DNA of 64,000 nt from Datisca glomerata (GCA_003255025.1 QANY01006193.1:26406-90405); one strand, 5' to 3'; counted from the stretch's first letter, positions 1-11,560 are shown. Translations and numbers: made by a program. The notes: generated by a model from the sequence alone, not told the origin.

Positions 1-820
1 TCCCTGAAATCTCAGCCCCCCAAACTCTATCCAAAAGCTGCCAAAACCCTTCTCTTTCAAACCAAAACTCAAAAAACTTGAAGCTTACTCTTGGTTTATA
101 GGAGTCCTTCTCCATTTGTAAGACAATTGGACTGTGATCAGAGATGCCGGGAGGAGCAAAGAGACACTTTGTGTCAGGGAACGAGTCCATCCAGTGAATA
201 TTTGCCATGGCTCTATCCAACTTACACATAATAAAGGTTCCATCATTATGCTTGTTTGACCATGTGAATTGACAACCTGAGTATGCAAGGTCCTCAACCT
301 CAATAGTGAAAGTGCATTTGTTGAAGTCAAAGATGCCATCATCCCATCCCTTAGCTCCTCCTGATTTCTCACTAGGGGAGGCAATAACATTGAAATCTCC
401 GGTGATAAGCCATGGGGCATGAGAAGTGAGTGAGTGGTGGGAGCACAAGGATTCCCAAAGCTTCTTCCTGATCACTTTAGAATTTGAAGCATATACGAAT
501 GTGATATAACATACAACATTAGAATGCTTAATAGTAAGCTTACAAAATAAAACTTGGTCAGTAGTATCCAAAACTATTACATCAAGTACTTTTGGGTCCC
601 AAGCAACCCAAATTCTACCCCCTGCAGCAAAATTGTAGTTTGCTACCACCTCCCAATTAGGAAAAATGGCCTTAGCAAGATTAGTGAATTTAAAGTTTTT
701 CACTTTAGTTTCAAGTAAAGAACAAAGAGAAAGATTGGAATTCTTACAAAGCTTCCTCACAGCAGCTTGTTTTAAGGAGTCATTGAGCCCCCTAATGTTC
801 CAAGTAGCAAGATTAAACAT
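1..820 (-). CDS. LINE-A0 ORF2 N-terminal part (AP endonuclease), 3' end outside window
   Basis: Reading the minus strand from the ATG at 820-818 gives MFNLATWNIRGLND, the start of plant L1 ORF2. The endonuclease motifs follow: the LLETK glutamate, the GDFN box and the SDHS box. I see no stop or frameshift against A1 up to the window edge, so the frame looks open. The product would nick target DNA and prime reverse transcription. ORF2 begins inside the stop region of ORF1, as in A1. Whether the copy is complete depends on sequence beyond the left edge. Confidence 0.8.
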   Translation of the reverse strand, partial: MFNLATWNIRGLNDSLKQAAVRKLCKNSNLSLCSLLETKVKNFKFTNLAKAIFPNWEVVANYNFAAGGRIWVAWDPKVLDVIVLDTTDQVLFCKLTIKHSNVVCYITFVYASNSKVIRKKLWESLCSHHSLTSHAPWLITGDFNVIASPSEKSGGAKGWDDGIFDFNKCTFTIEVEDLAYSGCQFTWSNKHNDGTFIMCKLDRAMANIHWMDSFPDTKCLFAPPGISDHSPIVLQMEKDSYKPRVSFKFFEFWFEREGFWQLLDRVWGAEISG

Positions 821-866
821 GAATGGGTGGGTTGTGGGTTTCCCCACTAGCTGCAACTCCTTTATC

Positions 867-1592
867 TCAACCCTTTGCAGGGTGTGGTGTGCCATTGACC
901 TTCTTCTTCTTCTTCTTCTTCTTCTTCTTCTTCTTCTTCTTCTTCTTCTTCTTCTTCTTCTTCTTTCTGCTTTTGCTTGAGCTGGAAGTGTTTAGAGAAG
1001 GTGAAGGGGTGGAAAGCTCTTGGTTCTTGCTCACGACAGCAAGATTATCCTCTTCTTCCTCAGTTGAGTGCTCAATAGGTTCTACCCTTAGTGGGGAAGC
1101 TTCAACTATGTCTTGGTCTAGCACTAAGGCCAATTCAAGTCCCACTTCTGAGTTGATTTTCTTCCTTGATCTCTTGGAGTGAATCTCAATCCAGCCACTG
1201 TCATCATCCAAATGGGTTGAGGGAGTGGTGTTTGGGAGAAGTGAGGGAGAAATGGGGGATTGTTTTGGGGTGGAATGTGTGGGGGATGAGGGAGAGGAGT
1301 GATTTGGGGAGTTTGAGGTAGAGCTACGGTTGGATTGTGGTAGAGATGGGGCTGTAGCTTGGGGATTAAGAGAAAGTGTTTTAGCTTGCTGGATGAAATC
1401 ACAATCATGACCAAAGATATCACACTTGTCACACCTCTTTGGTAGGCCCTCATACTCTACAAAAACATCAATTGGATCCCATCCTTCAATACCAAGATCA
1501 ATATCAAGATGCTTAAGGATTCTTGACTTGGTTGAAATCTCAACACAGATTCTAGCGAAGTCTCTTTTCACTCCTTTTGACACCCAAAACAC
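867..1592 (-). pseudogene. LINE-A0 ORF1 C-terminal fragment with expanded lysine run
   Basis: The fragment covers the end of the DUF4283-type region, the CCHC-type knuckle (CDKCDIFGHDC), the Pro/Ser-rich stretch, an acidic EEEED patch and a lysine tract. The tract is about 24 residues here against about 7 in A1, through in-frame GAA expansion. The ORF ends early at PAKG because AGA has become TGA, removing the last 17 or so residues seen in A1. The upstream end is an artefact: the first codons (FWVSK) are read from satellite DNA, and no ATG start exists. In an intact element this protein binds LINE RNA. Confidence 0.88.
901..964. repeat. (TTC)n trinucleotide microsatellite, about 21 units
   Basis: An uninterrupted TTC run (GAA on the coding strand) lies in the lysine tract of LINE-A0 ORF1. 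A1 has about 7 units at 18008-18029 and A2 a similarly short run near 48812-48829, so the expansion is specific to this copy. It keeps the reading frame. Confidence 0.97.
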
Positions 1593-2350
1593 GTTTGGGT
1601 TAAGAATTTGGAGTGTTTGGTCATTTTAGGTGCTTCTAGTGCCATATGGAGTCAAAGAGACCCAATGAGATGTTTTTAGGTCCCAACTACACGAACTTTG
1701 CTAAACTTAGATCTTTTCGGAATGTCATGCACTCGATCTGACTTAAACACGTTTTTGAAAAGAATTTGAGTGTTGAGGCTGTTTTAGGTTGTTTCTATGC
1801 AATATGGAGTCAAAAAGACCCAACAGGACGTGTTTAGGCTGAAACTTGACAAACCTGGGAAAATATGGATCTTTTGGGCTTGGCATGTTTGATACACAAA
1901 ATACATCTGGGATAAGAATTTGAAGTGTTGTGGTCATTTTAGGTGCTTCTAGTTCCATACAAAGTCAAAAAGACCCAATGAAACATTTTTAGGCCCAAAC
2001 TAGATGAATTTGGCTAAACTTGGATATTTTTGGCATCTCATGTACTCGAACTGACTTTTGACACCCAAAACATGTTTGGGGTAATAATTTTGAGTTTTGT
2101 TGTCGTTTTAGGTGCTTCTAGTACCATACGGAGTCAAAAATACCCAATGGGAGATTTTTAGGCACAAACTAGATGAACTTCGCTAAACTTGGATCTTTTG
2201 GGTGTGACATGTACTCAAACTGACTTTTGAAACCCAAAACACACTTGGGATAAGAATTGGTAGTGTTATGGTCACTTTAGGTGCTTCTAGTGTCATACAC
2301 GGACGGTAAAAGACCCAATGGGACGTTTTTAGGCCCCAACTAGATGAACT
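1579..2350 (+). repeat. 170-bp satellite array, block 1 (about 4.5 monomers)
   Basis: The same phrase order recurs about every 170 bp: GACTTTTGACACCCAAAACA, then GGGATAAGAATTTGGAGTG, TTTTAGGTGCTTCTAGTGCC, CATACGGAGTCAAAAAGACC, CCCAAACTAGATGAACTTGG and GGATCTTTTGGGCATG. Monomers here are diverged by substitutions and small indels. The block is bounded by LINE-A0 on the left and LINE-D on the right. No coding potential is credible. Confidence 0.93.
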
Positions 2351-3653
2351 TTTCTACAAGAGCAAAAGGTGAAACTATAGGGTAACCAAAAAGATAGAAA
2401 CCCAAGAAAGCTAGCAAAGCGAAGCCCACCTGGCTACAAAATTACACAAAGAAACTTAAGTGTCAGAAATAGTAGAAGTAAACCCCACGCTCGTTGAATA
2501 GATTTATTATGAGGACAATCAATAAAGCCTTTCAGGCTCCAAAGCCTGCCCCTAACAGCACTAGCAGTATTAGTCAGAACTACTTTCTTATATCTGATTT
2601 TGCCTTCCAACACTCTAGAGTTCCTCTCTCTCCACACATGGTAGATAAAGGAACAAAAGCAAAGCCTCAAAACAAGCCCCACAAGCTCACCTCCCCTTGT
2701 TTTCACAAGAAGCCAAGAAATCCATTGGGACCAATTTCTAGGAGAAGAAGTCAAACCACACCAACCACACATAGCCTGCCAAATGTGCTTGCAGAAGGGG
2801 CAAGTAACAAACAAATGCTATGAAGTTTCTGAAGGCTCCATGCAAAAGACACAAGAAGTATTATGAGTAGAGCCAGAAGAGGGTAACCAAATAGCAAGTC
2901 TATCACCATTAGCTAACCTATTAAGGATAGCAAGCCAAGCAATGAAGCTAAATCTCGGGTTATGTTTCTTAAACCAAATAAGAGGAGCCCGTCTCACTTT
3001 CCCACAAGCTGGAGCAAGGGCACTATAAGTATGTCCCACATAGAAAAGACCAGTAAGAGAAGGAGACCAAATCAAAGAGTCCATAAAGTGCTCCCTATGG
3101 GGAGTAAGAGAAACCTCTCTAATAGTAATAAGCTCATGGGTGTTAGAAGAGGGCCAGTTCTAAGCACCATTGGTAATAACAGAGCTCACCTTGGTAGACC
3201 AATCCCAACCAGTGCCAGACTGAATCCTAGACCCAAACTTTTGAGAAAATGCACCCAAAGGGTGCCAAGGGTCCATGAGAAGAGAGATGCTCACCATTTC
3301 CCACTTGAGCTTTACAAAACCCAGTAAACTTGTCTCTAACTTTCAGAATCTTCTGCCAACTCCATGAAGGATTAGAGGTAAGCTTAACCAAGAAAATAGA
3401 GCTCTTCTTGATCAAGAAAACTTTACACCAGTCCTTCCAAAGAGAAGCTTCAACTAAAGAGACCATAAACCAAAAATGCTTAGCCACAGCCACTTCATTA
3501 GCCAAAGAGAGATCTCTAAGGCCCAAACCACCTTGAGACTTAGAAAGATACAGATCACTCCAAGCCACTTTAGACCCAGAATGCTTAGTAGCTAAAGAAT
3601 TCCACAAGTAATTCCTCATAACCACCTGAATCGTATGCAAAATCTTCTTGGGA
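2351..3653 (-). mobile_element. LINE-D fragment (LINE-B relative), ORF2 C-terminal part and 3' UTR
   Basis: Minus-strand frames at 3640-3227, 3084-2818 and 2814-2434 read as the region after the RT and the zf-RVT domain. Examples are KHSGSKVAWSDLYLSKSQGG, WFKKHNPRFSFIAWLAILNR and FVTCPFCKHIWQAMCGWCG. Relative to LINE-B the residues differ throughout, so I treat it as a separate subfamily. It is broken by frameshifts near 3090-3230 and 2816. The 5' end at about 3653 abuts a 30-bp satellite piece; the left end passes into satellite near 2350 without a clear A-tail. Confidence 0.85.
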
Positions 3654-3685
3654 ATCCAAGTTTAGCAAAGTTTGAGTTTGGGCCA
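3654..3685 (-). repeat. Satellite fragment between two LINEs
   Basis: About 32 bp read as the reverse complement of the satellite phrase containing CAAACTAG...CTTGGAT. It separates LINE-D from LINE-B0 and shows both sit in former satellite DNA. Confidence 0.7.
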
Positions 3686-3706
3686 AGAGGAAGGAACGAA
3701 ATTTAG

Positions 3707-3732
3707 TGAGAGAAGCTCTCCCCTCTCTCTAG
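3707..3732 (+). promoter_or_regulatory. LINE-B0 5' leader hairpin (variant)
   Basis: GAGAGAAG is followed after a short C/T loop by TCTCTCT, an imperfect version of the hairpin at the 5' end of LINE-A copies (15118-15141). It lies about 60-85 nt before the first ORF1 ATG at 3792. Function is unknown; a role in RNA packaging, translation or promoter activity is possible. Confidence 0.6.
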
Positions 3733-3791
3733 AATTCTGGTTTTTTAATTTTTACCTCTTCCTCCATTAGGGGAGGCCCCGATCTTTTACA

Positions 3792-5960
3792 ATGGTTAAT
3801 GATGAGTACATTAAGCATGCTGCAGGTGCTAATAATCAAGTTTCAGGTGGTTTTAAGAAAGATTCAGGTGGGGGTAAAGCTAAGCTTGGAGTGACTTTCA
3901 ATGGCCATGCTGTTTTAAAGGATATGGTCAGCACGGGAGCTAGGGAAGTTAATGCCCATGAAAGCGGCATTAATGCTCTTAAGCAAGGTCCTAATACTAT
4001 GAAATATGGACCAGAGATTGGCTATGTTGAGCCTGGGTTATTAGAAGCTCATTCCAAAGAAGCTTCAGGTTTATTAGTTGCAAAAAAGATTAGTTCTGAG
4101 CATTTGAAGCTTAGAGATAGTTTTAACTCTTCTGATCATAATCAGAGCAAATTATTTGATCTGACTCTTTCAGAGCAACTTCGTTCAAGTCTCAGGAGAG
4201 GTAGCATAAGAGGTGGAGCTCGAGGTGGTGCTCGGAGATCAACCAGCTTGCCTAGAGCTCCAAAGGTTGAAGATGATACTCATTACCTCTTTGATAAAGG
4301 TAATGATGACTGTCCTTTGATAGAAGACAAATCAAGCTTGTCTCAAAGTCCTCTTGCTTGGATAAGAGGAAAAACAGTTGCTAAGCATATCAAAAGGGAG
4401 AAGTGACAGCTCCTTTTTGGCAAGTGGGTGTGATGAGGTCAGCTTGGAGAAGAGTGAGGCTCCAGCTCCCAAGCTTCAACTAGGACAAAAATCTTCCCTT
4501 ATCCTTTCTAATAAGGGAAAGGACAATCCAGGAAATTTTTAATAGATAAGGCTTTTTCTCTCTCATCATGATGTGGATATCCCCTTGGGGTGACAGGTGG
4601 CAGCTTCTTTGACTAAGGGGAAAGAGAAAGTTAGTGGTGCTTTGACAGAGGGGAAAGAGAAAGTCAGTGGTGGGCCCTGTCCTTCATCTCCTATCTCCTG
4701 TAGTAACTCTCTTGCACTTTCAACGGAGCTGCAAGAAAATGCAATCTATCAAGAGATATTGAAGAAAGTGGACCCTAGTAAGGCTAAAGCAGCTGGTACT
4801 TGGGCTGAAAAAGTTAAAGGCAATCAAAGAAATAAGCTCAGCCTTGGTTTTGTGGAGTCTACAGTGGTGGAAAATGGTAATATTACAGTTAAGCTCCATG
4901 AGTACATCTCTAAATTTAACTTTACTCGCTGGGAAGGTTGTTTGGTGGGTTAGTTTGTAGGCAGATCAGCTCCTCTCCTTTGGTCAAGAAAGTGGCAATG
5001 AAATTGTGGGAAAGTAGAGGCGTCCAAGATGTCCCAGCAGCAAAAGGTCTTTTCGACTTCAAATTTGGTTCTAAAGAAGATAGATCTTCTGTTTTAGAGG
5101 ATGGACCTTGGCACCTTCTTGCTAGACTCATTATTCTCCAAGAGTGGAAGCCAAATGTTAAGTTCTCTATGGAAAGCCTTGATAAGGTCCATGTTTGGGT
5201 AAATCTTTGGAATGTTCCAGTGGAGTTATGGACTGAAGAAGCTCTAAGCCATATTTCAAGTGCAGTAAGTATTCCTTCTCATTCTGATTCTCTCACTGCC
5301 TCTTGATGTAGACATGATTTTGCTAGAGTTTGTGTGGAGATCTCTGCCTCGGGCAATATTGTCAAGTTCTTCACTTTGGATCTTGGTCTTGATGGGTGGG
5401 CGCCTATTACAGTAAATGTGGAATATGAGTGCCTCCCCAGGAGATGTGGGAAGTGCAATTTGTTTGGCCATGATTGCAACAATATCGCTATCCCTACTCC
5501 CAAGCCTAAGGTGGCTGAAAATACTTCTGGTACCGATCCACTTAGTGATGAGAAAGAGACTTCTAGTAGATATCCTTCTCCCCATGAAAATAGGGAGCTT
5601 ATGGTCTTTGATGAGCAAATTCTAGCCCCTGTTCCTCTTGATATTCTCTCAATGGAAGACCAAGACAAGGAATGGACTAAGATGGTTAGTAAAATAAAGG
5701 CTAAGGGTCAAACTGATTATAGAGAGGAAGATGGTGAGTCCCATACTCATTCTGACCCTCCCATTGATTTGGCTCCCCCAATTTCCTCTCCTATGGTTAC
5801 TTTGGCAATTCAAGTTGGTCCTTCCCCTAAGCTCACTAAATCTGCCTTGAGGAGGTTGAAAAGGAAGCAAAAGGTTAAAAGCTCTCTTTTGATTGCTGAT
5901 CAGATTGCTCAGGTCTCTCTTGAGAATGTTGACTCTTCTTCTATCCATGTTTATGATTAA
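3792..5960 (+). pseudogene. LINE-B0 ORF1 pseudogene (DUF4283-type, CCHC knuckle)
   Basis: The N-terminal frame (3792-4406) starts MVNDEYIKHAAG and carries a Gly/Arg-rich RGGARGGARR patch. The frame then breaks; a second piece (4597-4953) covers the start of the DUF4283-type domain and ends at a TAG where LINE-B1 has a tyrosine. Further pieces at 4938-5306 and 5334-5960 give the rest of that domain, the knuckle CGKCNLFGHDC and a basic C-terminus. ORF1 ends at 5960 and overlaps the ORF2 ATG at 5952. At least three lesions make it non-functional. Confidence 0.88.
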
Positions 5961-8900
5961 TTTAGCTTCTTGGAATATAAGAGGACTTAATGGCCTTCTA
6001 AAGCAAGCTGAAGTTAGGAAACTTTGTAAAGACTTTAAATTATCTTTTTGTGCTTTAGTTGAGACTAAGATCAAATGTAATAATTTTGCTAGACTTTCTA
6101 GATCTGTTTTTTCCCAATTGGGCCACCTTTGCTAACCATTCTCCTACTAGCAAAGGTAGAATTGTTTTAGCTTGGGATCCCAAGATTTTGGATGTTCTTC
6201 TAATTGATTCTTTTGATCAAGCTATGTTTTGTAAGCTAACCATTCTTCAGGAATGGACAGATTTCTTTATCTCTGTGGTGTATGCAGCCAATGATGCTAT
6301 CTCTAGGAAGCCTTTTTGGGAAAACTTGGCTCCTATAAGACTTTAAGTCAGGGGAAGCCTGGCTAATTCTTGGTGACTTTAATGCTATTTTGAAGCCTAT
6401 TGAGCATTGTGGTGGTGATTTCAAGTGGAATGATAGCTCAATTGATTTTTCTTCTTTCTTGATCATTTGTAGGTTCTCGAACTCACTTATAGTGGCTGTC
6501 AATTCACATGGTTGAATGGTCAAGTTGGTGAGGGTAGCAAGATGCACAAGCTCGATAGAGTCCTAGTTAATGGTGATTGGGCTACAGAGTTTCCTGCTAC
6601 TTGCCATTTTCAGACCCCGGGTATCTCTGATCACTCTCCTATTATTATTCAGCTTAGGACTAACTCAGCTAGACCAAAGCCTTATTTAAGTTCTTTTATT
6701 TTTAAATGGATTTTGAAGGCTTCTGGGTTGCTCTTAAATATGCTTGGAAGATTGAGGTGTTCGGGACAGCCATGTTTTGTCTCTATAAGAAGCTTAAATC
6801 TGTTAAATTTGCTCTAAAGAAATTTAATGCCTCTTTTTGCTCAGATATTTCTAGAAGGGCTCTTATGGCTAGAGAAGCCCTCTCTAAAGTGCAAGCTGAC
6901 CTTATTGCCTCTCCTAGTGTCGTCTCTCTTCAAGAGGAGGAGAAAATTAGATTTGCTGATTTCACTAAGCTCAGGAATGCAGAAGAATATTTTCTGAGGC
7001 AAAAAAATAGAGTTGATAGGCTTGCCTTGGTTAATGAGGAGGGTGACCTTATTACTGATCAAATTCTTTCTTATTATAGGAATCTTCTTGGTACTTCTCA
7101 CATTGATCAGGAGGTGGATTGGGTTCTCTCTCAGATTCTCCCTAATAAGCTCTCTGAAGCTCACTTAGCTATCCTCAACCACCCCTATACAGAGGAAGAC
7201 GTTTACACAACTATGTTTAGTTTGGGGATTAGTAAAGCCCCTGGTCCAGATGGCTTCTCTGCTGGTTTATTCAAAAGATGTAGGCATATTGTGGGCAAAG
7301 ATGTTACTAAGACTGTTTTGGAGATTTTTTAGCTCCCAATCATTATTTAAAAAGTTTAACTCTACTACCATTTCTCTTATCCCTAAGGTCCTCAATCCTT
7401 CTAAGGTTTTAGAGGCCTTTCTCTTGTTGTAATGATGTTTATAAATGCATTTTGAAAATGCTTGCTGATAGACTTAAGAGAGTGCTCCCTGATCTTATTA
7501 GTAGTAACCAGACTACTTTTGTGCCAGGGAGGAGAATTGCTGCCAACATCCTCTTATCTTAAGAGCTGGTTAGAGGTTACCATAGGCATTCTAATAGTCC
7601 CAGATGTGCTTTTCAAGGTCGATATCAAAAAAGCTTATGATACCTTGAATTGGGAGAGTATCGGCAGAATATTTGACTGGTTGGGGTTTCCTGATCATTT
7701 CTCTAACTGTGTAATGTAGTGTATCACCTCTCCTTCTTTCTCTATCGTGGTCAATGGTGAGTTGACTGGCTACTTCTCAGGTGCTAAATGGCTTAGACGG
7801 GGTAATCCTATCTCTCCCTATTTGTTTGTGTTCTTAATGGTATTCTTAAGCATGCTTCTCATAAAGCTGACTTTGGCTATCACTGGAGGTGTAAGGAGCT
7901 TGGTATTGTTACCTTGTGCTTTGCTGATGATCTATTTACTTCTGTTCAACTTATTATGGATAGCTTAAACTTGTTCGAGGATGTGTCTGGTCTTCAACCT
8001 AATCTAAAAAAAAGTCAGATTTTCATGTCTGGGGTCCATCCATCCACTTCTCAAGCAATTCTAGACTTGTGCAATTTCAGCATTGGGGAGCTTCCTATGA
8101 GATACTTGGGGGTTTGTTTGATTACCTCAAAGCTTAGAAAAACAGATTGTATCACTCTAGTAGACCATATCAAAGCTAGGGTGAAGTCTTGGGAGTCTAA
8201 CTACATTTCTTATGTTGGAAGATTACAGCTGGTTAAATCTGTGCTCTATGCTATTTTTCAATACTGGGGTGGCTTTTTTATTCTTCCCGAGAAGATCAAT
8301 GGTGAGTTGATTGGCTACTTCTCAGGTGCTAAATGGCTTAGACAGGGTGATCCAATCTCTCCCTATCTGTTTGTGTTGGTTATGGAGGTTCTATCTGGTA
8401 TTCTCAAGTATGCTTCTCATAAAGCTGACTTTGGCTATCACTGGAGGTGTAAGGAGCTTGGTATTGTTAACTTGTGCTTTGCTGATAATCTCTTTATCTT
8501 CTGTAAGGGTGATATTACTTCTATTCAGCTTATTATGGATAGCTTAAACTTGTTTGAGGTTATGTCTGGTCTTCAACCTAATCTACAAAAAAGTCAGATT
8601 TTCATGTCTAGACCATCCATCCATTTCTCATGCAATTCTGGACTTGTGCAATTTCAGCATTGGGGAGCTTCCTATGAGATATTTTGGGGGTTCCTTTGAT
8701 TACCTCAAAGCTTAGAAAAACAGATTGTATCACTCTAGTAGACCATATCACAGCTAGGGTGAAGTCATGGGAGTCTAACTACCTTTCTTATGCTGGAAGA
8801 TTACAGCTGCTTAAATCCGTGCTCTATGCTATTTTTGAATACTGGGATGGCTTATTTATTCTTTCCAAGAAGATCAATGGTGAGTTGACTAGCTACTTCT

Positions 8901-10675
8901 CAGGTCCTAAAGGGCTTAGACAGGGTGATCCTATATCTCCCTATCTATTTGTGTTGGTATGGAGGTTCTATCTGGTATTCTCGAGCATGCTTCTCATAAA
9001 GATGACTTTGGCTATCAATGGAGGTGTAAAGAGCTTGGTATTGTTAACTTGTGATTTTGTGATGATCTCTTTATCTTCTGTAAGGGTGATATTACTTCTG
9101 TTCAACTCATTATGGAGAGCTTAAACTTGTTTGAGGCTATGTCTGGTCTTCAACCTAATCTACAAAAAAGTCAGATTTTCATGTCTGGGGTCCATCCATC
9201 CAATTCTCAAGCAATTCTGGACTTGTGCAATTTCAGCATTGGGGAGCTTCCTATGAGATACTTGGAGGTTCTTTTGATTTCCTTAAAGCTTAGAAAAATA
9301 GATTTTATCACCCTAGTAGACCATATCACAGCTAGGGTGAAGTCTTGAGAGTCTAACTACCTTTCTTATGCTGGAAGATTACAGTTGGTTAAATCCGTGC
9401 TCTATGTTATTTTTCAATATTGAGCTGGCTTATTTATTGTTCCCAAGAAGATCTTGAATATGATTCAGGTGGTTATTAGGAATTACTTGTGGAACGCATC
9501 AGCTGTAAAGCATTCTGGTGCTAAAGTGGCTTGGAGTGACTCGTGCCTTGACAAGTCCCAAGGAGGTTTGGACCTTAGAGATCTCTTTCTAGCTAATGAA
9601 GTGGTTGTGGCTAAGCATTTCTGGTATCTGGTCTCTTTGGATAAAGCTTCACTTTCGAAGGATTGGTGCAAGTTTTTCTTGATCAAGAAGAGCTCTATCT
9701 TCTTGGTTAAGCTTGCCACTAATCCTTCTTGGAGTTGGAGGAAATTTCTGAAAATCAGAGACAAGTTTGCTGGGTATTGCAAAGCTCTTGTGGGAATTGG
9801 TTAGAAGATTTCTCTTCTCTTGGACCCTTGGCACCCTTTGGGGGCTCTTTCTCAAAGCTTTGGTCCTAGGATTCTTCTTGGTACTGGTTGGGATTGGACT
9901 ATCAAGGTGAGCTCAGTGATACAGAATGAAGCTTGGAACTAGCCGATTTCTAACTCCCATGAGCTTATCACAATTAGAGAGGTCCATCTTCTCCCTTCTA
10001 AAGAGTCCTCTTTGGACTCCTAGATTTGGACTCTTTCTCCCTCTTGTCTTTTCTCTGTGGGGCACACTTATAGGAAACTGTCTCCAGCTGGTGAAAAAGT
10101 GAGTTGGGGTCCTTTTATTTGGTTTAAGAAGCATATTCCCAGATATAGCTTTATATCTTGGCTTGCTGTTCTTAATAGGCTTGCAACTGCGGATAGATTG
10201 GCTGCTTGGACCTCCTCTCCTGGGTCTTCCAATGTTATTTGTTGTGTACTCTGCTTGCATCCTTCAGAATCTTCTGAACACTTGTTTGTTTCTTGCCCTT
10301 ATTCTAGTTTTATTTGGCAGAAATTGGTTGGTTTGTGTGGCTTGGTGTCTTCTCCTAGGAACTGGAATCAAGTTATCTCATGGCTACTTGTGAAATTTAT
10401 GAAAGACTTTTTCTTGGGCCTTATGTTCAGCTCGTTTGTCGACCATATCTGGAGAGAGAAATAATCGAATCTTTAAGGGGAAAATGAGTGACAAGAAAGT
10501 GGTCTTGGCTTGCATTACAAATGCCATTAGAGGTAGATTTTTGACTCTTAAAGGATTCTCTGTGACTGAGGAAAACAAAACCATTCAGCTTGCCTTGGGT
10601 TTGAGTGCTTTTTTCGACAATGAAGCTTGGTTCGTCTGTTTCTTTAGGCTGTTATCTCTTATAATCTTATGTTAG
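5952..10675 (+). pseudogene. LINE-B0 ORF2 pseudogene (endonuclease, RT with triplicated segment, zf-RVT)
   Basis: The start MINLASWNIRGLNG and later boxes (SDHSPI, KAPGPDGFSAG, CFADD, YLGV, then the zf-RVT Cys/His region near 10130-10310) are all recognisable but spread over many frames. Lesions include a frameshift near 6107, a missing stretch near 7020 where B1 has about 23 more residues, stops near 7330 and 7720, and a frameshift near 8610. The RT segment from NGEL to PKKI occurs three times in tandem (7752-9453). The original stop has been lost, extending the last frame to 10675. No active protein is possible. Confidence 0.9.
7752..9453 (+). repeat. Tandem triplication of a 579-bp RT segment in LINE-B0
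   Basis: Three head-to-tail units lie at 7752-8296, 8297-8874 and 8875-9453. Each begins AATGGTGAG (NGE) and ends AAGAAGATC or a variant. Single-copy LINE-B1 has 193 codons between the same points, so the ancestral unit is 579 bp and each join keeps the frame (KKI followed by NGE). Unit 1 carries about 33 bp of deletions and unit 2 has lost one base. The unit spans the QGDP box, the FADD catalytic box and the YLGV region. Confidence 0.92.
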
Positions 10676-10813
10676 TGTTTGCGTGCCTCCATCTTGTGTG
10701 ATGGTTGGTTCCTTTTTTGTTTCTTTTGCCTGGGGTATGCCCATTGTATATTTGTATTTTTCTTCTTCGGTTTATATAAAATTTTAATTTACTGAAAAAA
10801 GGTTCATATCATT

Positions 10814-10825
10814 GGGTATCAGAGC
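10814..10825 (+). promoter_or_regulatory. GypA primer-binding site (initiator tRNA-Met type)
   Basis: GGGTATCAGAGC differs at one base from the usual plant TGGTATCAGAGC. It begins two bases after the LTR terminus CA at 10810-10811. This is where tRNA would prime minus-strand DNA synthesis. Confidence 0.85.
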
Positions 10826-11079
10826 TTTTGGTTCTCTAGAGTCAGATTCAATTCTGATTTTTTTTCTGATTTGACGGTGGTTCTGAAAAAAGGTCATAAA
10901 TTTGGATTTGGGAGTCGAAATAGTAATGATTACGTATCAAATCGAACGGATTTTCGAGATCTACAATCTGTACGTTCATTGTGAAGCCATATTTCATCGT
11001 TTTGATCACTTCACGAAGTATTTAAGTTTTCTGCGCAATTTCATCTAAAAATGCGGAATTTCAAATTTCCATTGTTTTA

Positions 11080-11560
11080 GTTATCATCTTATCATCTTAT
11101 CTTATCTCATCATATCTTGTCATATCTTGTCATATCATATCATATCATATCTTATCTCATCTTATCATAAATTATATTATCTTTTCATATCTCATCCTTG
11201 TCTTATCCATATCTTTTCTTATCTCACTTTATCTTATCGTATCATATATGTTCTTATCTCATCCTATCTTATATTATCTTATCATTGTCTCATCTTATTA
11301 TATCATATCTCATCTTGTCATTATTGTCTTTTATTTTCTTATCTAATCTTATATTATCCTATCTTGTCATAACTTATCTTATCTTTTTTCTTATCTTATC
11401 TTATCTTTTTTTCTTATCTTATCTTATCTTTTTCTTATCTTATCTTATCTTATCATATCTAATCATTATCTTATCTTATCTGTCATTATCTCATCTTATC
11501 TCATCTTATCTTATCTTATCTCATCTTATCCTTACCTTATCTTGTCCTAACTTATCTTCT
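11080..11560 (+). repeat. Pentanucleotide array (TCTTA/TTATC)n in the GypA leader
   Basis: About 480 bp of imperfect TCTTA units with many TCATA, TCTCA and TTTTT variants lie between the primer-binding site and gag. The plus strand has very little G. GypF carries a shorter array at the same place (42215-42410), so it belongs to the element family. The apparent ORFs inside are artefacts of the repeat. Confidence 0.92.

Larger units (their letters stand above)
1..1579 (-). mobile_element. LINE-A copy A0, 5'-truncated L1-clade retrotransposon, runs off the left edge
   Basis: This segment is the reverse complement of the ORF1 3' half and ORF2 5' part of the complete LINE-A copy at 15048-21937 and is nearly identical to it. 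Its 5' side ends at about 1579, where LINE text passes directly into the 170-bp satellite. The two sequences share CTTTTG at the join, a microhomology of the sort seen at 5'-truncated LINE insertions. The 3' end and poly(A) lie left of the window. The high similarity to A1 suggests recent insertion. The identification is firm; the junction is good to a few bases. Confidence 0.93.
3690..10800 (+). mobile_element. LINE-B copy B0, near full-length but heavily decayed
   Basis: The copy runs from a 5' leader with the family hairpin (3707-3732) through ORF1 and ORF2 to a 3' tail containing GGGGTATGCCCA (10732-10743), TTCGGTTTATA and a short A-run ending at 10800. At about 7.1 kb it is longer than a normal LINE-B because part of the RT is present three times. 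Both ORFs carry several stops, frameshifts and deletions. Its 3' end abuts the last 11 bp of a gypsy LTR (GGTTCATATCA). I found no matching TSD. Confidence 0.9.

Noticed and set aside
666..1182. Open frames with long leucine or phenylalanine runs
   Set aside because: They are other-frame readings of the TTC microsatellite and LINE-A0; the true coding frame is on the minus strand (lysine run).
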